Below, piece after piece: positions 8,018 through 15,392 of a stretch of 21,675 nucleotides of DNA (the first letter of the stretch is position 1; each line of letters begins with the position of its first letter). Source of the DNA: a bacterium (GTDB lineage: Bacteria > Arandabacterota > Arandabacteria > Arandabacterales > Arandabacteraceae); contig JALGWB010000034.1 in assembly GCA_025774405.1 (NCBI GenBank), forward strand, positions 1 through 21,675, in the 5' to 3' direction. A program made the translations under genes and the position numbers. The notes under the pieces are model-generated. The model was not told where the DNA came from. It did not search any database and was given only the letters and a program-made list of their open reading frames with translations.

Positions 8018-9104
8018 TCACTATCCTCCCACCTGCGACTTCTATAACATTGATGTCTTCCTTATCAACTCCCACTGCCCTCGACGAAGTCAATATTATC
8101 TGATCGAAATCTGAAATCAAAGCTCTAAGTGCAGTTGCGCGCTCCTCATCGAGCTCAGCAAAAACATCATCAAGCAACACTATTGGCATCCTCCCTGTGA
8201 CAGCTTTCATGGCCTGCGCTTCTGCACATCTTAAGGCAAGCACAGCCGTCCGCTGCTCGCCTTCAGATCCAAAAAGCCGAAGATCGCGTCCATCGACATT
8301 GAAAACAAAATCGTCAAGATGAGGTCCCACCAGCGTATAGCCACGCATCGTCTCTGCATCCAACACGGATTCCAACGCCTCCCCGATAGCATCCCCGATA
8401 TCAACTTCGTTATCGATCCGGTAACCTCTTGGACTGTATGCCAACTGGACCAGCTGAGGTGTTCCACTTATGGCTCGGAAATTGGCTTCCACCCTGTCCT
8501 GGATTTCAGCAAGATATCGAAGCCGAGCCCTTACCACTGCGGTACCAATCTCTATGAGCTTAGCGTTCCAGACCGACATCTCGGATGGCAGCCTGCCAGT
8601 GGACTGAGCCCGCTTGAGAAGCTGATTGCGCTGTTCGACAACACGGAGATATCTCTGGAGCGATCTCAGGTAGTCACGTCTCATCTGGCATAATGCCATG
8701 TCGAGGAACAATCTCCTGATACCTGGTGACCCTTTGACGAGTGCTATGTCTTCAGGTGATGAAATCACAATACCAATGAAACCTATCAGGTCGATAGGCC
8801 GCACTTCCTTACCATTGATCCTTATACGCTTGCGTTGCTCGGCGTATGTTATCTCGACAACATTACGGACGCCGATATGGTGGAATACGCCTTCGATTCT
8901 GTAGAATTTCTCACCAAACCTTATGAGATTGGCTTCGCGTCTTTCCCTGTGTGATCTGCCAACAGCAAGAATATGAATAGCCTCCAGCAGGTTGGTTTTG
9001 CCCTGGGCATTCCTTCCGAGAATTAGATTGCGTTGCTGAGTGAAGTTGACTACTGCATTGGCGAAGTTACGAAAATTGGTAAGCCGAACTTGCTGGATGT
9101 ACAC
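8010..9104 (-). CDS. recF: DNA replication and repair protein RecF
   Basis: SMC-like ATPase that, with RecO and RecR, helps load RecA at gapped DNA and supports fork restart. The Walker A motif GRNAQGKTN is at 30-38; the ABC signature appears as GSEGEQRT, a variant of the usual SQGQQRT; Walker B is PIVLLDDVFAELD at 307-319. The 364-aa length is typical. The start is GTG at 9102-9104, giving MYIQQVRLTNFRNF, the normal RecF opening. It follows dnaN by 18 bases and overlaps dciA by 8, so it is part of the dnaN operon. Confidence 0.95.
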   Translation of the reverse strand: MYIQQVRLTNFRNFANAVVNFTQQRNLILGRNAQGKTNLLEAIHILAVGRSHRERREANLIRFGEKFYRIEGVFHHIGVRNVVEITYAEQRKRIRINGKEVRPIDLIGFIGIVISSPEDIALVKGSPGIRRLFLDMALCQMRRDYLRSLQRYLRVVEQRNQLLKRAQSTGRLPSEMSVWNAKLIEIGTAVVRARLRYLAEIQDRVEANFRAISGTPQLVQLAYSPRGYRIDNEVDIGDAIGEALESVLDAETMRGYTLVGPHLDDFVFNVDGRDLRLFGSEGEQRTAVLALRCAEAQAMKAVTGRMPIVLLDDVFAELDEERATALRALISDFDQIILTSSRAVGVDKEDINVIEVAGGRIVSG

Positions 9105-9122
9105 CTGTTAGCGCCCCAATTC

Positions 9123-10196
9123 CTATCCATGTTCAGCCAGGCGCAATGGCATGACAAGACAGATGTAGGATTCCTCTCCCGGTTCAGATGCGGGTTTAAT
9201 AACAGAAGCCTCAACGGGTTTACCCAGTTCGAATTTTACCTCATCAGCATCAGTGGTCTTGAGTACATCGAGAATATAAGAGGCATTATAGCCCACTACC
9301 ATCTCATCGCCAGTGTAAGTTGCCGGGACTTCTTCCTCAGCCTCACCAAGTTCAGGCGTGCTCGCAGTCAACTTCAGTCCTTCCTTGCTCAAGTACATCT
9401 TAATCTTATGCGTCTTTGAGTCAGCAAGGAGTGAAACGCGCCTTGTCGCGCTCATTAACTCGAGTCGATCGGTCACGAGAATGTTCGGATTTTTCTCAGG
9501 AATAACCTTCTGATAGTTAGGAAATGTACCTTCAATCCGTCTGCTATAGATAACCGTGTCGCCAACGAAGAAGCCAACAAATGCCTTATCAACAGCTATT
9601 GTTATCTCATCGGTTCCATCGAGCAACTTGAGTACCTGACTGAGAGCCTTGGGTGGGATGATTACTCCCATCTCCTCTTTTATAGCAAATGGGCCTTTGA
9701 TTGCCATTCGAGCAAGCCGATGACCGTCAGTTCCAACCATACTCATTTCACTCTTACCAAGCTCCCACAGGATTCCGCTAAGAACAGGTCGCGTCTCATC
9801 CTTGGCCACAGCATAGACTGTACGCCTTATCATCTTCTCCAGTACTTCGGCATTGACTGAAATCCTTTCTTCATTCTCGAGATTGGCAATTTGCGGGAAC
9901 TGTTCCTTCTCCATTCCCATCATCTTAAAGCTCGCCCTGGAACAGGTGATGGTGATCTGATTGCCATCTGTGGTAATATCGACTTGCTCACCAGGTAGCT
10001 CTCTTACAATCTCGTATAGCCTTCTTGCGGCAACTGTGATTGATCCGGCTTCAGAAACCTCTCCGTTGAGTTGGCTTATTATCGAAATGTCAAGATCAGT
10101 TGCCGAAATCGTGATCCGATCACCTTCCACGTCAAGCAAGAGGTTTGAAAGCACAGGTATTGATGATGTCGTGGGTACAACACTGCTGATTCTCAT
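9123..10196 (-). CDS. dnaN: DNA polymerase III beta sliding clamp, short N-terminus
   Basis: Ring-forming processivity clamp of DNA polymerase III. IPVLSNLLLDV, ATDLDISII, GTDGHRLA and the terminal VMPLRLAEHG are clear DnaN landmarks. The start is set at ATG 10194-10196, because AGGAGG lies 7 bases upstream and a promoter lies just before it. The protein is then 357 aa and begins MRISSVVPTTSSIPVLSN. The Pro of that motif is residue 14 here but residue 28 in E. coli, so the first beta strand and most of the first helix (the usual MKFT...LL opening) are absent. An in-frame TTG at 10223 would add only MGCERGGGK, which does not resemble the family, and it overlaps the -10. The rest of the three-domain clamp looks complete. 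Confidence 0.93.
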   Translation of the reverse strand: MRISSVVPTTSSIPVLSNLLLDVEGDRITISATDLDISIISQLNGEVSEAGSITVAARRLYEIVRELPGEQVDITTDGNQITITCSRASFKMMGMEKEQFPQIANLENEERISVNAEVLEKMIRRTVYAVAKDETRPVLSGILWELGKSEMSMVGTDGHRLARMAIKGPFAIKEEMGVIIPPKALSQVLKLLDGTDEITIAVDKAFVGFFVGDTVIYSRRIEGTFPNYQKVIPEKNPNILVTDRLELMSATRRVSLLADSKTHKIKMYLSKEGLKLTASTPELGEAEEEVPATYTGDEMVVGYNASYILDVLKTTDADEVKFELGKPVEASVIKPASEPGEESYICLVMPLRLAEHG

Positions 10197-10222
10197 CTTC
10201 CCGCCTCCTCTCTCACAGCCCA

Positions 10223-10251
10223 ATGTTAGGTCAGGTAACGGGAACTGTCAA
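10223..10251 (-). promoter_or_regulatory. Likely dnaN promoter
   Basis: On the minus strand, TTGACA (10246-10251), a 17-base spacer and TAACAT (10223-10228) form a near-consensus sigma70 promoter. The transcript would start about 20 bases before the dnaN ATG and include the AGGAGG ribosome site. It would drive dnaN-recF-dciA-gyrB-DUF4412 independently of dnaA. Confidence 0.65.
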
Positions 10252-10266
10252 AGCGTTTTTGGTTCC

Positions 10267-10330
10267 CTATTAGTTCTATCTTTATCAGCTCTAGTAGAGC
10301 TAGCAGTAGTGACCGTGAATTTGTGGAAAA
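10267..10330 (-). promoter_or_regulatory. Putative DnaA-trio origin unwinding element
   Basis: Read on the minus strand: DnaA box TTTTCCACA (10322-10330), a spacer AATTCACGGTCA, then CTACTGCTA and CTCTACTA (10292-10309), then an AT-rich run GATAAAGATAGAACTAATAG (10267-10286). Box, GC-richer spacer, CTA repeats (3'-GAT-5' on the other strand) and AT-rich DNA is the order of the basal unwinding element of the B. subtilis dnaA-dnaN spacer. The trio region also contains the dyad AGCTCTA-G-TAGAGCT (10287-10301). Confidence 0.55.
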
Positions 10331-10486
10331 GATTCGCAACTTTTGCCATGACTTGCACTTCCGATTGATCTTTTAAGTCAACTCAACGTGACTTGGCTGT
10401 GGAAAAAACTGGGGTTGTCAACATATCCAGCAGATGATCGGGTTATCCACCGATTCATCACCAGTGAGTTGACAGCCTTTTCCACA
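10322..10486. other. oriC: oriC, dnaN-proximal DnaA-box cluster
   Basis: The 292-base spacer between dnaN and dnaA holds several DnaA boxes matching TTWTNCACA: TTTTCCACA on minus at 10322-10330 and 10398-10406, and TTTTCCACA on plus at 10478-10486, plus a near match TTATCCACC on plus at 10443-10451 and a weaker TTGTCAACA at 10415-10423. No gene is credible here; a 33-codon frame at 10248-10349 has no supported function. Confidence 0.75.
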
Positions 10487-10488
10487 TC

Positions 10489-11829
10489 TTATGCAGATTG
10501 ACGAATCATCTCCACGAGATGATCAATCTGGCTCTTGAATCCAGGATCAGCCTTGACCATTTCTCCGATCTTGTCGCAGGCATGTATTACGGTCGTATGA
10601 TCACGCTTGCCGAAGCTGGCCCCTATCTCAGTCAGTGACATGTTGGTCAGCATCCGAGCCAGGTACATTGCAACCTGTCGAGGCTGAGCAATTGCCGAGG
10701 TTCGCTTGCGCCCCACTAGAGCATCGGGAGAGATTTTATAGTAGTTAGCAACAACTCTTTTTATATCTTCAATGCCAACAGTTCTGGTCTGAGGCTCAAG
10801 GATATCCCTTAGGGCTTCGGTTGCTAACTCCTGTGTAATAGGTCTTCCTGTAAGGGAAGCATAAGCGATGAGCTTGACAAGGGAACCCTCAAGTTCACGG
10901 ATGTTTGACTTAATACTGCTGGCTATCATATGGAAAACGTCATCAGGGATGGTGATGTTCTCTTCCTCAGTTTTCTTCTTGAGAATCGCTACGCGCGTTT
11001 CAAAATCCGGTGGCTGGATGTCAGTAACCAGACCCCATTCAAATCTCGATACGAGCCGTTCTTCGAGCGTAGGGATCTCCTTCGGTGCTCTATCACTGGT
11101 CACCACAATTTGCTTACGTGCATCATAGAGCGAATTGAACGTATGGAAGAATTCCTCTTGGGTGCTGTCTTTGCCTGCAAGAAACTGAACATCATCGATC
11201 AGCAAGAGATCGATGCCGCGATACTTGTTTCTGAAGTTGATCGTGCTTCCGTGTTGAATAGCATAGATCATCTCATTCATGAACTTTTCTGCTGAGACAT
11301 AGCAAACACGCAGATCTGGCTTGGTTGCCAGTACATGGTTCCCAATGGCTTGCATTATGTGGGTTTTCCCGTGGCCAACCCCACCATAGATGAACAGAGG
11401 ATTGTAGGTGTGAGCGGGATTCTCGGCAACTGCCTTAGCGGCCGCATGGGCGAACTGATTGCTGCTACCAACAACGAAGCTTTGGAAGGTGTACTTCGGG
11501 TTTAAGTAGGTACCGTTTGCTGTACGACGGGGCGGAGGTTGTTGAGTTTGAGAGACGATTTCTGGTGGTGGCTCTTCACTTGCAATAATACTGAAGTTGA
11601 GCTGGAAGTCTGTCCCGGTTATCTCCTTGAGTGTTTCACGCAGAACAAGTGAATGATGCTCCTCGATCCAATTCGCGAAGAACCTACTCGGAACACCAAG
11701 CCGAAACGAGCTTCCATCAATGCCGAGTGGTTTTATGGGTATTATCCATGTCTCAAAGTTGTGACGATCTAACTTGGAATCAAGCTTGGTAACAGCCTCT
11801 TTCCAGATTTCGCTTGCTGAGGTTTCCAT
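10489..11829 (-). CDS. dnaA: Chromosomal replication initiator protein DnaA
   Basis: AAA+ ATPase that binds DnaA boxes, melts oriC and recruits the helicase. Domain I is at the N-terminus (IWKEAVTKLDSKLDRHNFETWI), domain II is a short Pro/Gln-rich linker (about 85-105), and the AAA+ domain starts at YTFQSFVVGSSNQFAHAA. Walker A is GGVGHGKTH (about 149-157) with His where Leu is usual; Walker B is LLLIDDVQFL. The C-terminal DNA-binding domain has the signature SFGKRDHTTVIHAC. With ATG at 11827-11829 the protein is 446 aa; a GTG one codon earlier is also possible, and GAGGG lies upstream. DnaA-box clusters flank the gene on both sides, which suggests autoregulation. No clear dnaA promoter was identified by eye. 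Confidence 0.97.
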   Translation of the reverse strand: METSASEIWKEAVTKLDSKLDRHNFETWIIPIKPLGIDGSSFRLGVPSRFFANWIEEHHSLVLRETLKEITGTDFQLNFSIIASEEPPPEIVSQTQQPPPRRTANGTYLNPKYTFQSFVVGSSNQFAHAAAKAVAENPAHTYNPLFIYGGVGHGKTHIMQAIGNHVLATKPDLRVCYVSAEKFMNEMIYAIQHGSTINFRNKYRGIDLLLIDDVQFLAGKDSTQEEFFHTFNSLYDARKQIVVTSDRAPKEIPTLEERLVSRFEWGLVTDIQPPDFETRVAILKKKTEEENITIPDDVFHMIASSIKSNIRELEGSLVKLIAYASLTGRPITQELATEALRDILEPQTRTVGIEDIKRVVANYYKISPDALVGRKRTSAIAQPRQVAMYLARMLTNMSLTEIGASFGKRDHTTVIHACDKIGEMVKADPGFKSQIDHLVEMIRQSA

Positions 11830-11957
11830 CACTTACACCCTCATAGCGTCCATAGTCCACAAGTTATCCACAAGGCTTAGCAGGCTTAAGAACAACGGAT
11901 TAGGCCTGGGGCTCACCAGAGAAAGGTATCAGTACACCTAGTTATGAAGCCCCCGGG

Positions 11958-12000
11958 TTGTCCACAACCGTTGATAACTACATAATCGGTTGTGGTACAA
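11958..12000. repeat. Inverted repeat in oriC overlapping a DnaA box
   Basis: CCACAACCG (11962-11970) and CGGTTGTGG (11987-11995) form a perfect 9-bp inverted repeat around a 16-base AT-rich loop. Allowing one extra base in the right arm, the match extends outward to TTGT and ACAA, about 13 bp per arm. The left arm contains the TTGTCCACA DnaA box, and the right arm presents a degenerate mirror of it. Confidence 0.7.
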
Positions 12001-12263
12001 GAAGATAAATAGAGATAAACAATGTATCCAAGTAGAGTTATCCACAGCTCTGCTGCACATCGAAGTGAGTGGATAGGTTGTCTCTGAGTGGCTCCGGTAG
12101 CATCCTTAACCGATGCAAAGCTCGCTCGAGTTATCCACATTGCCAGATCTCACCCTCCGGAGTGTTGGTACGCATATTATCACTTCCTGAGAATGCATGC
12201 AAGCTTTTTTTGGAAATCTCTCATGAAATTGGTAAAGATTCGCACGGGAGACCGCAAAATCTC

Positions 12264-12293
12264 TTGACATCTATGGTACTTACAACTTACAAT
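12264..12293 (+). promoter_or_regulatory. Likely rpmH operon promoter
   Basis: TTGACA (12264-12269), an 18-base spacer and TACAAT (12288-12293) match the sigma70 consensus at 11 of 12 positions. Transcription would start near 12300, about 27 bases before the rpmH start. It is probably the main promoter for the long plus-strand gene train. Confidence 0.7.
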
Positions 12294-12326
12294 CCCACAA
12301 ATCGAAATAGGTAAGGGGGATCGAAG

Positions 12327-12461
12327 TTGAAGCGAACATATCAACCGCATAACCGCAAACGCAAGCGGAAGCACGGATTCAGGAAGCGTTCGAACAATCG
12401 ACAGGGTAGAGCAGTGCTCAAGCGCCGGAGAAGGCGAGGGAGAAAGCGCCTTGCCGCGTGA
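12327..12461 (+). CDS. rpmH: 50S ribosomal protein L34
   Basis: A 44-aa, Arg/Lys-rich protein beginning MKRTYQPHNRKRKRKHGFRK and ending RGRKRLAA, the standard L34 sequence of the large ribosomal subunit. The start is TTG at 12327, where the family normally begins MKRTYQP; AGGGGGA lies 6 bases upstream. It is divergent from dnaA across the origin, the usual position. Its last 11 bases overlap the start of rnpA in another frame. Confidence 0.96.
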   Translation: MKRTYQPHNRKRKRKHGFRKRSNNRQGRAVLKRRRRRGRKRLAA

Positions 12462-12819
12462 GGGGCTCAAAAAGAGCGAGCGAATAACAAATCGGTTTGA
12501 ATATAAAGAGGTTATAAGAGAGGGAAGACTGATTGACAGGGGCGCTTACAAGGCCTTTCTGCTTATACGCCCGGACCTTGACTCGAGTGCGGGTTTTATC
12601 GCTGGCAAGGCTGTTGGAAAGGCGGCTAAGCGTAATCGGGCTCGAAGAGTGCTCCGCGAGGCTTATCGGCGCTTGAAGGTGAGGTTAGAGCCGGGAGGTT
12701 TCAAGGTTGTCTTCGTTGCAAAGCAGGATGCGGCCCGGCTAAAAAGCACAGAGATAAGGCTTGATATGGAAGAGCTGTTTGAACGTTATGGTCTGCTCAG
12801 GAAGCATGACCCATGCTAG
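12451..12819 (+). CDS. rnpA: Ribonuclease P protein component
   Basis: Protein subunit of RNase P, which with the RNA subunit removes 5' leaders from tRNA precursors. The RNR-containing signature KAAKRNRARRVLREAYR is at about 57-73, and the opening LKKSERITNRFEYKEVIREG is typical. Length is 122 aa. The start is TTG at 12451, inside the end of rpmH, with GAGGGAG about 8 bases upstream within the L34 coding sequence; this implies coupling of L34 and RnpA synthesis. It overlaps yidD by 7 bases. The RNase P RNA gene is not in this window. Confidence 0.94.
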   Translation: MPREGLKKSERITNRFEYKEVIREGRLIDRGAYKAFLLIRPDLDSSAGFIAGKAVGKAAKRNRARRVLREAYRRLKVRLEPGGFKVVFVAKQDAARLKSTEIRLDMEELFERYGLLRKHDPC

Positions 12820-13037
12820 AACGACTGGTCATTCTGTTACTGGTGGGTATTATCAGGATCTATAAGATTGTTATTTCGCCGGTGCTACCGGCGAGTTGCA
12901 GATTCAGACCTTCGTGCTCGACCTACGCTCTTGAGGCATTACAAAAGCACGGACTCGGCAGGGGTCTTGTCCTGGCACTACGACGGATCCTGAGATGCCA
13001 TCCCCTCGGGGGTGGTGGCATTGATCCAGTTCCATAG
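12813..13037 (+). CDS. yidD: Membrane protein insertion efficiency factor YidD
   Basis: A 74-aa protein with an N-terminal hydrophobic or amphipathic helix (VILLLVGIIRIYKIVISPVL), the Cys-containing CRFRPSCSTYALEALQKHG and the C-terminal RRILRCHPLGGGGIDPVP, which is diagnostic of YidD. It is thought to assist YidC-dependent insertion of inner-membrane proteins. Its ATG lies inside the 3' end of rnpA (7-base overlap), and yidC follows after 10 bases, the standard order. Confidence 0.94.
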   Translation: MLERLVILLLVGIIRIYKIVISPVLPASCRFRPSCSTYALEALQKHGLGRGLVLALRRILRCHPLGGGGIDPVP

Positions 13038-13047
13038 GTAACCAATC

Positions 13048-14697
13048 ATGGAGAAGCGAGCCTTCATAGCAGTTTTGCTGATGTTCCTTGTCTTGATCTT
13101 CAATTACTTCCTCATCGGACCGAGAAGGCGACCTGTAATCCAGGCTCCAGCGGAGATGCCTGCTGAGGAACCTGCCCAGGTGGATACAACCGAGGTACGG
13201 GCTGTTGAGGTGAGGATTGAGCCAGTCGCAGCCGAGGCAGAGACGATAACTGTTGAAACCCCCCTCTATACGGCAAGGCTTTCAACTCTTGGTGGAGTGC
13301 TGACAAGCTTTAAGCTCCACCGCTACCTTTCACCGGATGATCGTCCGGTTGAACTCATACCGCAGGACAGTACTATCTGCGATAGCCTGCCCCTCGGTGT
13401 TGCCCTCCACCTTAAGACGGGCGAGCGGATCGACCTTGCTCAGTCAATCTTTGAAGCTTCGGCCGATTCACTCCATGTGGCAGCTGAGGAGGTCAAGACG
13501 CTTTCGCTGACACTCATCAACGAGAGCGGACTCAGCGTGACCAAATTGCTTGGTTTCAGAGGAGATTCGTATGTTATCACGGTTAGCCTTGACGTTAGAG
13601 GTCCGGGTTCTCAGGAGGTGCGGGCGATCGAGACCGGCTGGTATTCAGGGCTTAGCACGACCGAGCCGAATCGCAATGATGACCTGAGGAATTTTGCAAG
13701 CCTAGCTTTTGGCAGTGAGGGGCTTGTCAAGCAAAGTCTCGGGAAAGTGAGAAAGCGTAAGGAAATCGCACTGGGGGCAGATCTCAGGTGGACAGGCGTT
13801 AAGACCAAGTACTTCCTGGCAGCTTTTGCAACTCAGGATGGATCAATTGCCTTGGCCAGGGCTTTCGTTAGAGGTAAGGATGCGATCGGAGTGGCGGGGG
13901 AGATGGATCGCAAGGACGGGGAGCCTGCTGAGTTCATCTTCTATGTAGGTCCGCTTGATTACGAAGGACTTAAAGCCGTCGGCCTGGGCTTGGAGAAAGC
14001 GGTTGATTTCGGCTGGCGCTGGATACGTCCGCTGAGCCGGCTGATTTTCTCTTTCATGCTTCTGGTTCACAAAGTAGTGCCGAATTATGGGCTGGTCATA
14101 ATAATCCTTTCGACACTCACGAAGTTGCTCTTCTACCCTCTGGCTCAGAAGAGCTTCAAGTCGATGCGAGCAATGCAGCGGCTGCAACCCGAGATGGAGA
14201 TGTTACGACAGAAGTACAAGAACGATCCGCAAAAACTTAACCGGGCTATGATAGAGCTTTATCGTAAGCATGGTGTCAATCCTGTTGGTGGATGCTTGCC
14301 TCTTGTACCTCAAATGCCGGTGTTCATTGCACTTTTCAATGTGCTTTCACGAACGATCGAGTTACGGCGAGCCGAATTTGTACTGTGGATAAAGGACCTA
14401 TCCAGACCTGATGTTATCGCTCACCTGCCTTTCTCTCTGCCCTTTATCGGCAATAATGTCAGTTTGCTCCCGATTCTTATGGGCGTGGCCATGTTTGTAC
14501 AGCAGAAGATGGGAACCAAGGATCCGAAACAGGCAGCCATGACCTATTTTCTTCCGATTGTTTTTACAGTAATGTTTTTTAGATTCCCTTCGGGGCTTGT
14601 GCTTTACTGGCTGGTTAACAATGTGCTGACGATTGTCCATCAATATCTGGTGGGAAGATCTGAGGAGAGATATATCAAAACAGCAACCGGAGGATAA
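13048..14697 (+). CDS. yidC: Membrane protein insertase YidC
   Basis: Inserts and folds inner-membrane proteins, alone or with SecYEG. Residues 6-22 form the first membrane segment, followed by a Pro/Glu-rich linker and a large domain (about 65-325), the periplasmic domain found in diderm-type YidC and absent from SpoIIIJ. The conserved core follows: LIFSFMLLVHKVVPNYGLVI, FYPLAQKSFKSMRAMQRLQP and later helices with VPQMPVFIALFNVL and FPSGLVLYWLVNNVL. Lys359 occupies the place of the E. coli groove Arg366, keeping the positive charge. The 549-aa length matches the diderm form. jag starts two bases after its stop. Confidence 0.96.
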   Translation: MEKRAFIAVLLMFLVLIFNYFLIGPRRRPVIQAPAEMPAEEPAQVDTTEVRAVEVRIEPVAAEAETITVETPLYTARLSTLGGVLTSFKLHRYLSPDDRPVELIPQDSTICDSLPLGVALHLKTGERIDLAQSIFEASADSLHVAAEEVKTLSLTLINESGLSVTKLLGFRGDSYVITVSLDVRGPGSQEVRAIETGWYSGLSTTEPNRNDDLRNFASLAFGSEGLVKQSLGKVRKRKEIALGADLRWTGVKTKYFLAAFATQDGSIALARAFVRGKDAIGVAGEMDRKDGEPAEFIFYVGPLDYEGLKAVGLGLEKAVDFGWRWIRPLSRLIFSFMLLVHKVVPNYGLVIIILSTLTKLLFYPLAQKSFKSMRAMQRLQPEMEMLRQKYKNDPQKLNRAMIELYRKHGVNPVGGCLPLVPQMPVFIALFNVLSRTIELRRAEFVLWIKDLSRPDVIAHLPFSLPFIGNNVSLLPILMGVAMFVQQKMGTKDPKQAAMTYFLPIVFTVMFFRFPSGLVLYWLVNNVLTIVHQYLVGRSEERYIKTATGG

Positions 14698-14699
14698 CC

Positions 14700-15392
14700 A
14701 TGGAAAACCACCTGACAGATTTTGATGAAGTCATCGACGAAGGACGAACCGTTGAGGAGGCAATTGAGAAGGGGCTTGCACGCCTGGGAGCGACTCGTGA
14801 AGAGGTTGAAGTCGAGGTGCTTGACGAGGGTTCAAAAGGTGTTCTCGGATTGGTTGGAGCCAAGCAGGCTCGGGTGATCGTTCGCAAGAAGGATGATAAA
14901 GAGGCTGTCAGAGCCAAGATCGAAGATATGGTAACGAATCTTATGAGGCTGATGGACGTAAGTGCCCAGGTGAGCGTTGAACTGCAGGGCGATCTCCATC
15001 TCGTCAAGATCGATACAGCCGGGGTTGACGGGCTCTTGATAGGCAAGAAGGGGCAAAATCTTGAGGCACTTGAGCATCTGGCGAGGCGCATGGTTGGTAA
15101 ACAGCTCAAGCGTAGTGTCCGGATGCAGGTGGACATTGGTGGCTATCGGGAACGCCGCACAAATTCCTTGCGAACAAAGGCGTTATCAATGGCTTCGAGG
15201 GTCAAGGCTACCAACAAGGAAATGCAGGTCGAGCCGCTTTCGGCAGCTGAACGTCGCATCATACATCTGGCGCTTGCCAGTGATCCAGAGGTAAGAACTT
15301 ATACGGTTGGGGACGGTGATCTGAAGAGTGTGGTTATCGCACCACAGCGGAGGACGAGACCGCCTGGGGAGGGGACGGGCGAAAGTGAGTGA
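14700..15392 (+). CDS. jag: Jag/KhpB RNA-binding protein
   Basis: KH and R3H domain RNA-binding protein, encoded next to yidC in many bacteria (also called KhpB or EloR). The N-terminal Jag domain is about 1-55 (TVEEAIEKGLARLG, VLDEGSKGVLGLVGAKQA). The KH domain includes GLLIGKKGQNLEALEHLARR, with the GKKG nucleic-acid loop. The R3H domain at the C-terminus has ERRIIHLALA. Length is 230 aa. GGAGG overlaps the end of yidC. In firmicutes it affects cell elongation; in other lineages its role is less clear. The last 8 bases overlap mnmE. Confidence 0.92.
   Translation: MENHLTDFDEVIDEGRTVEEAIEKGLARLGATREEVEVEVLDEGSKGVLGLVGAKQARVIVRKKDDKEAVRAKIEDMVTNLMRLMDVSAQVSVELQGDLHLVKIDTAGVDGLLIGKKGQNLEALEHLARRMVGKQLKRSVRMQVDIGGYRERRTNSLRTKALSMASRVKATNKEMQVEPLSAAERRIIHLALASDPEVRTYTVGDGDLKSVVIAPQRRTRPPGEGTGESE

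Larger units (their letters stand above)
11833..12326. other. oriC: oriC, rpmH-proximal region with regularly spaced DnaA boxes
   Basis: This 494-base gene-free spacer carries three perfect TTATCCACA boxes at 11864-11872, 12039-12047 and 12131-12139 and one TTGTCCACA at 11958-11966, all in the plus orientation, with start-to-start spacings of 94, 81 and 92 bases. Weak boxes are TAGTCCACA at 11853-11861, two bases from the first box, and AGTGGATAG at 12068-12076 in the other orientation. A dyad lies at 11958-12000. AT-rich stretches occur at 11997-12030 and 12168-12240. The rpmH promoter occupies the right end. Confidence 0.85.

Noticed and set aside
10197..10223. TTG start at 10223 giving DnaN nine extra residues.
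   Set aside because: The added MGCERGGGK is the translation of the ribosome binding site region, does not resemble DnaN, and the TTG overlaps the predicted -10 box.
10248..10349. A 33-codon minus-strand frame whose peptide contains HKFTVTTASS, reminiscent of the MKFTV opening missing from DnaN, with a shifted frame reading LLELIK.
   Set aside because: Those bases are the DnaA box plus CTA trios of the putative unwinding element, which explains the sequence better; the frame ends at a stop about 50 bases before dnaN and would need a frameshift and a large deletion to join it.
11958..11986. Possible plus-strand promoter TTGTCC, 17 bases, CATAAT in oriC.
   Set aside because: The -35 is poor and overlaps a DnaA box and a dyad, and a much better rpmH promoter exists at 12264-12293.
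15328..15384. Upstream extension of the mnmE frame beginning MWLSHHSGG.
   Set aside because: It lies in jag coding sequence and is not conserved; GTG 15385 gives the standard MnmE opening.
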